A DNA stretch of 64,000 bases from Leucobacter weissii (GCF_017565745.1 NZ_JAGDYM010000011.1:1-64000), one strand, 5' to 3'; numbered from the stretch's first letter, positions 1 through 7,230 are shown. Numbers and translations are program-made. Notes: generated by a model not told the origin, from the letters alone.

Positions 1-93
1 GACAGCGAAGAAGCCAGGGCCGCAACATATGGCACCTGGCTCCATCACTACAATCATCACCGACCCCATACCGGGATCGGTGGGCAGACACCC

Positions 94-429
94 TCAGATC
101 GCGTTCACAACCTCACTGGGAACTACACCTAGAGCCGAACCCTTGAGATGGATTGGCTTGTTGCGCATCCAGGCTGGGAGAGTTTCATCCTTGGATATGA
201 AGTCAGTGATGCTGGCTTCGATACCGTCCTCGACCAGTGCTCTCGCCAGATCCTTCTTCGGGCCGATGCCGCTATTGGCAAGCACCTCATCCCAGTCAGG
301 TTCGATGCCGGCCATCTCTATCCCCGCGACGATCATGCTGAGCTGTAGGTAGGTGAGTGGGTCGTAGGCTGCAAACCCACCGAGCACGTAAGGGAAGTCG
401 AGGCCTCCGGTGTTCTTCACTTCGTTCAT
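94..429 (-). CDS. Hypothetical protein downstream of the recombinase
   Basis: A 111-residue acidic soluble protein that I do not recognise. It has no signal peptide or membrane segment and no obvious motif. Its start codon overlaps the stop codon of the recombinase gene by four bases (ATGA at 426-429), so the two are almost certainly translated together from one message. The coupling suggests an accessory role in recombination or a partner protein, but nothing in the sequence proves this. An ORF of this length with a tight overlap is likely to be real; the function is unknown. Confidence 0.6.
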   Translation of the reverse strand: MNEVKNTGGLDFPYVLGGFAAYDPLTYLQLSMIVAGIEMAGIEPDWDEVLANSGIGPKKDLARALVEDGIEASITDFISKDETLPAWMRNKPIHLKGSALGVVPSEVVNAI

Positions 430-1160
430 GCTCTCGCACGCTCCTCTGCCTCGATGTGCTTCACAGCCACGGCGATCTTCGCCATCTGGGTGCGGGCTTT
501 CTCATTGTTGGCCTCCCACTCTTCAAGGCTCGGCCCGTAGGTTCCCTTCAGCACCTTCTGGACGGTGGTGGGGCTGATGGGCTGTTCCCGCCTGTGCTTT
601 GCGCTGTAGACGCGCACCGCTTTGGAGATCGCCTGGTAGCCGAGCCCCTGATCGCGGAGCTGATGGATGTAGGCGATGTGAGCGTTGGAGAGGCGTGGCT
701 TCCTGCCGAGCTTGATGCCGTTGGCGGAAAGGTAGTTCAGTGCCTTCTTCGTGCGCCGCTTGATCTCCACCCGCTCGTTGTGATCCACGACCGAGTGGAA
801 GGCGAGGTTAAGGTTTTGCTCGAAGTTGTCCAGGTCGTCGTAGATGCGGCCGTCCTCAAGAACCTTGAGGCTTGCGCCCTTCTCGATGAGCTTCCCGACG
901 GCGTAGAGCACCTCGTAGCTCTTCCTGCCGAGCCGGGACTGCGAAACCACCACAACCTGATCGCCGGGTTCGATCTTGGCACGCATCCGATTCCACTCTT
1001 GTTCGAGATCGATGTCTCCGCTGTCGATGTTCTTTTCGCCGGAGATCCGGTCTACGAAGATCTCGTGGCAGCCCTCATCTGTCAGTTCGCTGTGCTGGAT
1101 CTCGAGGGTGTTGAGCTGTTCCAGAGTGGATGCTCGAACATAGCCGTATTTCTTGCTCAT
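426..1160 (-). CDS. Serine recombinase (resolvase/invertase family)
   Basis: This 244-residue protein belongs to the small serine recombinases, which cut and rejoin DNA through a covalent serine linkage. The N-terminal catalytic domain shows the Y-x-R-x-S signature near residues 7-11, with Arg9 and nucleophile Ser11. The conserved arginines of the usual DRLxR block are present as QSRLGR around residue 77, although the Asp is replaced. The C-terminal part (about 150-244) is long for a resolvase and has a helix-turn-helix-like segment with a YQAISKA motif. The start is supported by AGGAGAAGG a few bases upstream. It is too small to be a large phage-type serine integrase. The nested palindrome just upstream may be its own site. 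Likely role: resolution, inversion or transposition within the element. Confidence 0.85.
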   Translation of the reverse strand: MSKKYGYVRASTLEQLNTLEIQHSELTDEGCHEIFVDRISGEKNIDSGDIDLEQEWNRMRAKIEPGDQVVVVSQSRLGRKSYEVLYAVGKLIEKGASLKVLEDGRIYDDLDNFEQNLNLAFHSVVDHNERVEIKRRTKKALNYLSANGIKLGRKPRLSNAHIAYIHQLRDQGLGYQAISKAVRVYSAKHRREQPISPTTVQKVLKGTYGPSLEEWEANNEKARTQMAKIAVAVKHIEAEERARA

Positions 1161-1657
1161 GGTGCCTTCTCCTGGGTTTGGAAATGATGCCGTTTGTTGT
1201 CATCGGAGATGAATATCAACAAAGGTCATTCATTAGTCGTGGGTTAGATGTCATGCCACGGATACGGTGACAATACGTGGCTCCTAGGAGGAGTCAACTC
1301 CCCAGAATCCGCTATCACCAGAGAAGACAGCCGAGGCTCACTCGCCGAAGATCGGCTCGGCAGCGAAAGCAGCCGCCGAGCACTCTGGGGAGATTCCGGT
1401 GCCCGACTGACAGCGCCGAAATCTAGCCGAATCGGTCAACTGAGGTAGAGCCCGAATCCTCGCCTATCCGCAACACGTCTCGCAGTAAGACGACGTTCTT
1501 CCCGAATATGGCCCTTCCCGCATCACGTTCCAGGAAGCAGCCTCCCCAGAAAAGGTTGGCAGCAAGCGCCCGAGGCGGGCGCTACAACAGCGATGAGAAC
1601 AGGGCTGGAGCCTGCGCGCTCAGGAACGAGAAAGCGGGATCGAGTGGCGGGCAGAAT
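1161..1657. other. Non-coding gap with a nested palindrome upstream of the recombinase
   Basis: About 500 bases without a convincing gene. The only clear structure is at 1193-1223: an outer inverted repeat TTTGTTG/CAACAAA encloses an inner inverted repeat TCATC/GATGA separated by GGA. It lies 33-63 bases upstream of the recombinase start. Such a two-level symmetric site fits a dimer-binding site, for example a crossover (res-like) subsite or an autoregulatory operator. A 10-bp palindrome CTCCTAGGAG lies further along. The short open frame on the plus strand at 1248-1448 has no supporting features. Confidence 0.5.
1193..1223. promoter_or_regulatory. Nested inverted repeat, candidate recombinase site or operator
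   Basis: The outer arms are TTTGTTG (1193-1199) and CAACAAA (1217-1223). The inner arms are TCATC (1200-1204) and GATGA (1208-1212). The left outer and inner arms are contiguous, and four bases separate the right ones, so the site is nearly symmetric. It lies directly in front of the recombinase gene, so binding there could control its transcription or mark a crossover site. The role is inferred from symmetry and position only. Confidence 0.4.
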
Positions 1658-2122
1658 CTATAGATCGCGGATGTCCTGAACCCCTTCATCGCTGATCCTG
1701 AAGATTGCTACCTCGGGGTTCGTATCGACGAGATACCTACTCAGCAGATCACTCACCCGCTCAATCGTTTGCAGCGCCTCACCGATGGAGTCGTAGAGCT
1801 TGCGGTAGAGCGCTGGGCTGTCCCACCCCGGGATACCCTTCCAGCCACCGTGGTCGAAGAGTAGCCGATGCACCAGGTAGTTCCGCGCCTCAACCAACTC
1901 GCGATACTCGGCTTGCAGATGCTCAGGAAGCTCGGGCTCGACTGCCTTGGCTTTTGCGCCCAGTGTGCTCCGTTCTCGGGCAGGTTTCCCCAGTAGCACG
2001 TGGTGGATAGTATCGGCTGATGCCTCAGCAACCTGGCAGCGGGCGATTGCCCGACCGAGGAGCAGATACAGCAACTGCTGGGCTTCCTCGGGACTGTCAG
2101 GAACAGGGACCTCGTGCTCCAT
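1658..2122 (-). CDS. Small protein with HEPN-like Rx4H motif
   Basis: This is a 154-residue, mostly alpha-helical protein. I chose the ATG at 2122 because AGGAGG sits five bases upstream; a longer frame to 2164 lacks such a signal. The central helix contains EARNYLVHRLLF, which matches the HEPN ribonuclease signature R-[N/D/H]-x3-5-H (here R-N-Y-L-V-H). HEPN proteins are RNA-cleaving toxins or abortive-infection effectors. The remaining helices fit a four-helix HEPN fold, but I cannot confirm that. No antitoxin of the MNT nucleotidyltransferase type is adjacent. A palindrome at 2184-2199, upstream of the start, may regulate it. Alternatively it could be a structural helical protein with a chance motif. 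Confidence 0.55.
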   Translation of the reverse strand: MEHEVPVPDSPEEAQQLLYLLLGRAIARCQVAEASADTIHHVLLGKPARERSTLGAKAKAVEPELPEHLQAEYRELVEARNYLVHRLLFDHGGWKGIPGWDSPALYRKLYDSIGEALQTIERVSDLLSRYLVDTNPEVAIFRISDEGVQDIRDL

Positions 2123-2884
2123 GCGGTCCTCCTGACACCGAGTAGTGCTCGACCGCACTCGCATCCATTATCCAAGGAGTCATAGGTGCGCGCACACCTC
2201 TTCAGAAAAAGAAGAATCAGGCCGCAGGAGGTTGGCAAGTTGGCATAGTTGTATCTTGACCCCACCTGACAGCCGCATCGTTGCGAACTGTCTTTCATGC
2301 GGGGATGAGAACGGGCCGGTCTCCGCCTACCGGACTCCCCAGCGGATTCCACTGGGCCTGCCATTCCTTGCGGTGCTCCAGGGAGAAAATATCTCAACCT
2401 GTCGGTTCCTTAGCTCCCGTTCATTCCCTCTCGGGCGGTGCCGTCTACCTGTACCTACGGTTCTCACGACGCAGGCGTCTCTGAAGCCTGAGCAGGGAAC
2501 ACCCCTCGCTACTCAGAGCGTTGCCGCTCCTGCTGGTGTTTCGCTCAGTAGCCCAGTGAGCGGTTCCGTCGGCTTCTCACGGCCTTCTGTACTTCGCTAT
2601 TTGGCTAACCTCGTTCGCCCTCTCATGGGATCAGCGACTCATATCACAGCGCAAAGCAAGAGGCTCCCGGACGTGGAAATCCGGGAGCCTCTTCTACGCT
2701 GTGAGAACCGCAAAGCCGTTATATCGAAAGGACTAGCAGTCGCTCTAGAGGCGTCCAGCCGGTTCTATAGAAATGCTCATGGGATACCACATCCGCCTCT
2801 GCGGTCAAGAAGCCACCACGCTGAACCGTCCGCAAGTTGCGTTAGAGACCAGAAGCGCAGGGTTGGTAGTCTGGGGCTGTGATC
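2123..2884. other. Long non-coding, hairpin-rich gap
   Basis: About 760 bases between the HEPN-like gene and the restriction endonuclease gene. The open frames that cross it carry no recognisable motif and run through the large inverted repeat at 2645-2703. Smaller inverted repeats are dense, for example GACGC-AG-GCGTC, CTCTGA/TCAGAG and CGCTCA/TGAGCG between 2460 and 2570. A palindrome at 2184-2199 resembles two others at 5672-5751. The stretch may hold regulatory DNA or an untranslated RNA. Confidence 0.4.
2645..2703. terminator. Large two-level hairpin, terminator-like or structured RNA
   Basis: A perfect 14-bp stem (2658-2671 with 2680-2693, 8-base loop) is enclosed by a second perfect 7-bp stem, CACAGCG at 2645-2651 with CGCTGTG at 2697-2703. 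There is no good T-run after it on the plus strand, so a simple terminator for a plus-strand transcript is not certain. No gene ends close by on either strand, which raises the possibility that it is the 3' end of an untranslated RNA from the preceding gap. Confidence 0.55.
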
Positions 2885-3466
2885 ATGTACCCAGAAGATC
2901 CATACGCCGGTGTCGATGAGAGCGACTGGCTCGAAGTGACCCGACAGCTCGTTGATGAGTATCCTTTGGCCCTTCCAGCGCTGAGAGAGGTCGTTCTTGA
3001 TTCCTGGAGTCGCATACTCACAACGAAGATCGGTGGCGAGCTTCAGATCGGAGATGAGTACAAGCCCTCTCCTCAGATGATGGGGAACTTCCTACACAAT
3101 ATGATTCCGATCGTTCTCGAGCGAAATCATCCCTCAGAGTGGCGCAAGGACGACAGCCGGGACGAGAAGGACTTGATCTATCTCCCGGATAGCCGGTTCG
3201 ATACCGAGATCAAGACATCCTCCTCCAATAGGATCTTCGCAAACCGGAGCTACGCGCAGCCGTCAGCGCCAGGTTCTAAGGACAAGTCTGGCTACTATCT
3301 CGCGATCAACTTTGAAGCGTTTAAGCACACCAGAACTCCCAAAATCACGATGATCAGGTTGGGATGGCTCTCTCATAGGGATTGGATTCCGCAGACTGCG
3401 GCCACTGGACAAGCTGCGCACCTTGCACCAATCACTTACCAGACGAAGTTCATCAGCGCGATGTAG
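2885..3466 (+). CDS. Type II restriction endonuclease, ScaI-like
   Basis: The 193-residue protein resembles the ScaI family of type II restriction endonucleases, judged from remembered family features such as the HNMIPIVLERNHPS region, a GYYLAINFEAF strand and a WLSHRDWIPQ segment. It would cut unmodified invading DNA. A plausible PD-(D/E)xK-type core is DTEIKTSSS near residue 108, preceded by an acidic KDLIYLPDSRFD segment. Its stop codon abuts that of the convergent methyltransferase gene, the usual partner arrangement. I chose ATG 2885; a GTG at 2879 is an alternative. Specificity is not readable here; if it matches ScaI the site would be AGTACT. Confidence 0.75.
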   Translation: MYPEDPYAGVDESDWLEVTRQLVDEYPLALPALREVVLDSWSRILTTKIGGELQIGDEYKPSPQMMGNFLHNMIPIVLERNHPSEWRKDDSRDEKDLIYLPDSRFDTEIKTSSSNRIFANRSYAQPSAPGSKDKSGYYLAINFEAFKHTRTPKITMIRLGWLSHRDWIPQTAATGQAAHLAPITYQTKFISAM

Positions 3467-4411
3467 CTAGTCCTGGAGGTCAAGCTGAGAGGAGCGCTTC
3501 TCTTTCGCCGAAAGGTAGCGGTTGACCGCCAACTCGCAATAATCTTCTCGCAGCTCAGATCCAACTGTTACTCGTCCCAAGCCGCTTGCAACCACTGCTG
3601 TCGTTCCGGAGCCTAAGAACGGATCAAATACGAGATCGCCTCTATTGCTTGAAGCAAGCACTACGCGCTCAATCACGGCTTCGGGGAACTGCGCCGGGTG
3701 GGGTGTCCGCTCAACCGAGCTACGGTTGCGACCGCTCGTAACCTTCGGAAAGCTCCACACGTCGGTGGGATTCTTTCCGGCGCTATTCACTTTGCGTCGA
3801 CCGTTCTTAAACTGATTCGGGTACTTGACGTTAGGATCACGCACCTCATCTAGATTAAAGGTGTAGTTCTCCAGGTTGCGTACGAACCACAAGAACTTCT
3901 CGTTTCGAGGGGAATAGAACTTTCGCCCTGCGACCCCCGCGCCGTAATGCCAAACAACCTCCTGAACTAGCTGGAAGTCAGTCAGGTTCCACAACAAATA
4001 GGCCAGGGGAAGCGCCTTTGCTCCCTCGTGTAAAGGCGTGTAACCGACATTCAGCCAGAAGGTTCCGTTGCTGTTTGTTGTGTCGTAGACAAGAGACATC
4101 CACTGCTTTGACCAGGAAATGTACTCATCGAGCGACTTTGTTGCTTCGTACTCCTTACCAATGTTGTAGGGAGGGGACGTGACTGTCAGATCCCACGGGG
4201 AAGACTGCAGTCGGCTCATCAGGTCGAGTGAATCCATATTGAACAGCACAAAATCTTCATCGCTGAAATACGGCTCAACGCCGATCGACGCGTGAATCAA
4301 CTTCACGCGCGCCGATGACGTTATTCTGTGGGCGTCGGTCAAAGTTGACTCTGTGGCCGCATCAGCCTCGGGTGAGCCGAGGAGTTGAGTGGTGCTGGCG
4401 CGTTGAAGCAT
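3467..4411 (-). CDS. DNA methyltransferase (beta class, TSPPY type)
   Basis: This is a 314-residue site-specific amino-methyltransferase. The catalytic motif IV reads TSPPYN at about residues 79-84, and the S-adenosylmethionine motif I, DPFLGSGTT, lies near residue 268. The order catalytic motif first, then target-recognition region, then cofactor motif identifies the beta class, which makes N4-methylcytosine or N6-methyladenine. TSPPY is commonest in N4-cytosine enzymes. It faces the restriction endonuclease gene end to end and should protect host DNA. The first 45 residues look poorly conserved, so the true start may be internal. No DNA-binding control protein gene is next to the pair. Confidence 0.88.
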   Translation of the reverse strand: MLQRASTTQLLGSPEADAATESTLTDAHRITSSARVKLIHASIGVEPYFSDEDFVLFNMDSLDLMSRLQSSPWDLTVTSPPYNIGKEYEATKSLDEYISWSKQWMSLVYDTTNSNGTFWLNVGYTPLHEGAKALPLAYLLWNLTDFQLVQEVVWHYGAGVAGRKFYSPRNEKFLWFVRNLENYTFNLDEVRDPNVKYPNQFKNGRRKVNSAGKNPTDVWSFPKVTSGRNRSSVERTPHPAQFPEAVIERVVLASSNRGDLVFDPFLGSGTTAVVASGLGRVTVGSELREDYCELAVNRYLSAKEKRSSQLDLQD

Positions 4412-4575
4412 AGGTCAATCGTATCGCGCGCCTCCGACATCGACGGAGTTATCCACAGGCTCAGAGAGGGTCCGTGGTTCGGTTGACCACGTGCAGTCGA
4501 ACCGGTCGTATCGACCAGCTGCCGCTGGAAGCAAGGCGCGCCAAGCGTGACAGAGGCTCCCGATAGTCTCGAAGC

Positions 4576-5436
4576 ATGGCTTCATTTGCAGAGCGCATGG
4601 GACTCCGAGAGACGCGCACACTCATCCAGAGCAACAGTCTGGACGAAGAGACCCGTGTCGACCTCTGGAATGTTCTAGTGATCCTTCGAGAGATTTTCGA
4701 ACAGCAGCTTGACCGCTACCACGACAGCGGGCCGACCCACCGGGACCTGCTGACTTCGCTTTGGATGAACCATTTCAAGCAGCCCCGAGATGACGAACCT
4801 CACCCGAGCACGCTCTGGCTCAAGATCAAGGAGGAAGTGCTCACTGGCGAATGGTTCGACGTGCTGGATCTTTTCGAGCGGGTGGTGAAAGCCCTCGGCC
4901 GCACCGATGAACAGCGCGGAGAAACCAACAGCGCACCGTTTGCCGATGCTCTTAACGACCGCTTTGAGCACTACCTCGTTGGCTATCGCTTCATCGGCAA
5001 GGAAGTTACTCCTATTGATTCCAATGCCGAGGCTGAATCCGTCTCAGCCGCAATCGAAGATGCTGACGCAATAGCGGGGGCTCGCCACAGCCTCGAACGG
5101 GCAGTCGAACTCCTCGCCGATCGGACGAACCCCGACTATCCCAACTCCATCAAAGAGTCGATTTCTGCGGTGGAAGCTGTCACGAAGAAAATCACGGGTG
5201 AAACAACGCTCGGAGCTGGTCTCAAGAAGCGCGAAGCCAAACGTCTGCTGATTCATCCTGCGCTCAAGGAAGCGTGGCTCAAGATCTATGGTTGGACTTC
5301 AGACGAGAGCGGGGTTCGGCGCGGAGCCATCGAAGCCGCTAGCGTCGATCAGACGATGGCGAAGTACATGCTGGTGAGCTGTTCGGCTTTCGTTTCTTAT
5401 CTCATCGAGGAGGGCCGCAAGGCTCAGCTCATCTGA
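4576..5436 (+). CDS. AbiJ-like abortive-infection protein
   Basis: This 286-residue protein has the layout of AbiJ-type proteins. The N-terminal part (FAERMGL, a DLWNVL segment, about residues 1-130) resembles AbiJ N-terminal domain 4. The C-terminal part (about 165-286) has the family pattern PNSIKESISAVEAV, then IHPALKEAWLKIYGW, SDESGVRRG and a final MLVSCSAFVSYLIEEG helix. In relatives the GxRHG position carries a histidine thought to belong to an HEPN-type RNase site; here it reads GVRRG, so activity may differ. Such proteins stop phage growth by harming the infected cell. It is divergent from the methyltransferase gene with a 164-base shared upstream region. Domain naming is from memory. 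Confidence 0.65.
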   Translation: MASFAERMGLRETRTLIQSNSLDEETRVDLWNVLVILREIFEQQLDRYHDSGPTHRDLLTSLWMNHFKQPRDDEPHPSTLWLKIKEEVLTGEWFDVLDLFERVVKALGRTDEQRGETNSAPFADALNDRFEHYLVGYRFIGKEVTPIDSNAEAESVSAAIEDADAIAGARHSLERAVELLADRTNPDYPNSIKESISAVEAVTKKITGETTLGAGLKKREAKRLLIHPALKEAWLKIYGWTSDESGVRRGAIEAASVDQTMAKYMLVSCSAFVSYLIEEGRKAQLI

Positions 5437-6339
5437 GACCTGCCTCCCGAAAAAAGAAAACCACTCCCGCACTGTTCCGCCATCTACTGCGGGGCCTCGC
5501 CTCCCGCTGCTCCTTGCTCCTACTCCTCTGATCGGTGGTGAGCCAGCAGATCATTCTGCTGGGTGAGGCTGCCTGCGTGAAGGTGCCAGTCTCTGATGGC
5601 AGCTTCCAGCACTCATCGTGCTGTGGCAGATGAACTGACCTCGACAGTTGGGAATGCGTCGAGCGCTCAGTGGAGTGTGCGCACACTCCCGTAGCTCCAA
5701 CTGGGCGGTGTCGCAGGTGGCTACTCCCCAGAGGTGTTCGCACACCTCTGGCAGCACCAGTGCCGGCAGGCACTGCTGCCGAAAGGCCGTTGGAAGATTG
5801 CAGGCAATGCTTCCGGCACCCCTCCTTGCTGGCAGCGCTGCTGACAGCCCGCAGACCGCGAGAGCGGGCTACCGGGAGCGCCAGGCGGGTGTTCGGTCAC
5901 GCCTACCGCCAATGTCGTGGCAAGGAGCGGCGCTATTTTTCGCAGGAGCGTGTTCTAAGGGAACGGGAACTGTCACTGAACTCGAGATTCGTGCTTTCAC
6001 ACTGTTCTTGCCGCTCGTTTCGATGCCGAGCGGAGTGCTGTAGCTGCCTGCCTCAGCGCCGATCTACGTTCTAACGATCGATGATGCGCGCTGGTCGAGT
6101 TGGTGCCTGAAAACTGATCCTCAGCGCGATGAGCGGGATGGCGCTGATTCTTCGACCGCACATCGCTGCCTAGGAGTCGACCTAGCAGTTCTCATAGCAG
6201 TGCTACATCGCTCGTCCGGCGCTGTGCGAGTCGAACGGAATGCAATGCCAACGGCAGATTTCGCAGAAGTTGACTTCCTACTAGATCCATTCACAATCGA
6301 TCCATCCGCCCCGAAATCCTGATGGAAAGAGGAAACACC
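5437..6339. other. Long non-coding region, hairpin-dense
   Basis: About 900 bases without a credible gene: the open frames crossing it have skewed composition, no start signals, and conflict with the stem-loops. The first half (5543-5870) is packed with inverted repeats, listed separately. The second half (5871-6339) looks plain apart from an AT-rich stretch near 5935 and the ribosome-binding site of the next gene at about 6329. The region could hold an untranslated RNA, an origin of transfer or replication, or protein-binding sites. Confidence 0.5.
5543..5870. repeat. Array of at least eight stem-loops
   Basis: Perfect or near-perfect inverted repeats follow one another. They are 5543-5562 (CCAGCAGA, loop TCAT, 8-bp stem), 5607-5623 (CAGCAC/GTGCTG), 5672-5689 (18-bp uninterrupted palindrome with GTGTGCGCACAC at its centre), 5728-5751 (10-bp stem CCAGAGGTGT, loop TCGC), 5758-5775 (CAGTGCC/GGCACTG), 5792-5814 (GGAAG-ATTGC/GCAAT-CTTCC with one bulge), 5833-5840 (CAGCGCTG) and 5846-5870 (AGCCCGC/GCGGGCT). 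Several have four-base loops, and spacing is roughly 15 to 65 bases. The stems are not copies of one another, so this is not a CRISPR array. Function unknown. Confidence 0.6.
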
Positions 6340-6579
6340 ATGGCAGCGAACACCAGCACTGAGACCCCTGCGGCCAAGGCCGAGAGCTTCGACCGGAAGG
6401 ATCTGACGAGAACCTTCGCCCGGCTCAAGCACGAGGTCGGCGGCCTCGTGGATGACGCGAACCGGCTGCGCCCCTTCTACGCTCGCTCCAAGGAGGAAGC
6501 CATAGCCAAGCGCGACGCTGCGCTGAAGGTACTCTCGGAACTGGCGGACCGGATCGATGCCCTCAAGAAGCAAGACTGA
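6340..6579 (+). CDS. Small coiled-coil hypothetical protein
   Basis: A 79-residue charged, helical protein that I do not recognise. I chose the ATG at 6340 because the purine-rich AAAGAGG sits just upstream of it; an in-frame ATG at 6322 has no such signal. Residues 25-79 have a heptad-like pattern of leucines, alanines and charged residues ending LSELADRIDALKKQD, which suggests a coiled coil. The gene is followed after 16 bases by a perfect terminator hairpin, so it looks like an independent, well-expressed single gene. Small coiled-coil proteins of this type are common on actinobacterial plasmids and integrative elements. Confidence 0.6.
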   Translation: MAANTSTETPAAKAESFDRKDLTRTFARLKHEVGGLVDDANRLRPFYARSKEEAIAKRDAALKVLSELADRIDALKKQD

Positions 6580-6595
6580 TCTGTCACCAGAACGC

Positions 6596-6626
6596 AAAAA
6601 GCCCCGGCCGGTGGCCGGGGCTTTTT
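6596..6626. terminator. Bidirectional intrinsic terminator
   Basis: A perfect 14-bp stem, AAAAAGCCCCGGCC with its complement and a three-base loop, ends in five T on both strands. It lies between the convergent genes ending at 6579 (plus) and 6633 (minus) and can stop transcription of both. Confidence 0.9.
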
Positions 6627-6632
6627 CGATGC

Positions 6633-6809
6633 TCACAGTGCTGAGCGGAGGTAGTCGAAGATCGTTGTGGAGAGTTCAGCATGCAGCGATCCCTCTGCCT
6701 CGATTTGCCGGACGAGGGTATCCCACCGATCAGGATCGATGGGATACCCCAGCTCTGCTTCAGCGTGGTGGCGAGCTATCTGCTGTCCTATGGTGAGTTC
6801 GCTCATCAT
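6633..6809 (-). CDS. Very small hypothetical protein, end of a three-gene operon
   Basis: A 58-residue frame, MMSELTIGQQIARHHAEAEL at its start and ending DYLRSAL. Its start overlaps the stop of the upstream gene by four bases (ATGA at 6806-6809), and its stop lies seven bases from the bidirectional terminator, so it fills an operon slot exactly. The composition is that of a normal small helical acidic protein. A second in-frame ATG at 6806 would work equally well. I do not recognise it; small proteins like this, in tight overlap, often act together with the protein encoded upstream. Confidence 0.6.
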   Translation of the reverse strand: MMSELTIGQQIARHHAEAELGYPIDPDRWDTLVRQIEAEGSLHAELSTTIFDYLRSAL

Positions 6810-7162
6810 GCGGCATCCGCTGGAACCAGGCGCAAGGCCTGAAGCATGATGAAGCTAGGTATCACGCCAAATCCGTTCATCAGGATGACCTTCGACATGT
6901 CGGATTGGATCCCCGTCAGAATGTGGAACTCAGCGTAGATCTCTGGCTCTTCCCGGCGCCTGGATTCTTCGCGCTGACCTTTGAGAAAGCTGACGGTCTC
7001 ATCGAGCAAATCGCTGGCGGACACCGGCCCCTTCGGATGCCTCAGATGTTCGGCGATGTACCACGGGAGATGGTCTGGCTCCCGAAGTTCCGGAGCCTTC
7101 GGATCAATCGGTGTCTTCGCCGCCTGGTTGCTCTTCTCGCGGTTGTGTGTTGCTTTGTCCAT
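6806..7162 (-). CDS. Hypothetical protein in three-gene operon
   Basis: A 118-residue protein of unknown function. I chose the ATG at 7162, which has GGGAG upstream; ATGs further up (7180, 7198) lie within or against the hairpin at 7185-7214. The N-terminal third is basic and proline-rich (HNREKSNQAAKTPIDPKAPE), followed by DHLPWYIAEHLRHPKGP and then a charged helical stretch rich in Glu and Arg. It ends with a hydrophobic segment (VILMNGFGVIPSFIMLQAL) that could sit in a membrane or pack in a complex. The 3' end overlaps the next gene by four bases. Confidence 0.6.
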   Translation of the reverse strand: MDKATHNREKSNQAAKTPIDPKAPELREPDHLPWYIAEHLRHPKGPVSASDLLDETVSFLKGQREESRRREEPEIYAEFHILTGIQSDMSKVILMNGFGVIPSFIMLQALRLVPADAA

Positions 7163-7184
7163 AGTGGGACTCCCATTCATTGTT

Positions 7185-7214
7185 GGGGCCGCTGCCAAAG
7201 CAGGCAGCGGCCCC
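7185..7214. terminator. Perfect 12-bp hairpin between operon genes
   Basis: The arms are GGGGCCGCTGCC and GGCAGCGGCCCC with a six-base loop. It sits between the stop codon at 7231 and the start at 7162 of the minus-strand genes. There is no T-run in the direction of transcription, so it may be a partial terminator or an mRNA-stabilising element that lowers expression of the two downstream genes. Confidence 0.6.
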
Positions 7215-7230
7215 AGGGTTGTACGTCGGA

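Noticed and set aside
1248..1448. Open frame of 66 codons upstream of the recombinase
   Set aside because: No ribosome-binding site, no motif and Ser/Arg-biased composition; treated as non-coding.
2145..2882. Open frame of 245 codons between the HEPN-like and restriction genes
   Set aside because: It runs through a perfect 14-bp hairpin and many smaller ones, lacks a ribosome-binding site and shows no recognisable pattern.
5543..5870. CRISPR array
   Set aside because: The inverted repeats differ in sequence and spacing, with no identical direct repeats and no cas gene in the window.
5429..6074. Several open frames of 60-134 codons in the hairpin region
   Set aside because: They overlap on both strands, conflict with the stem-loops and have no start signals.
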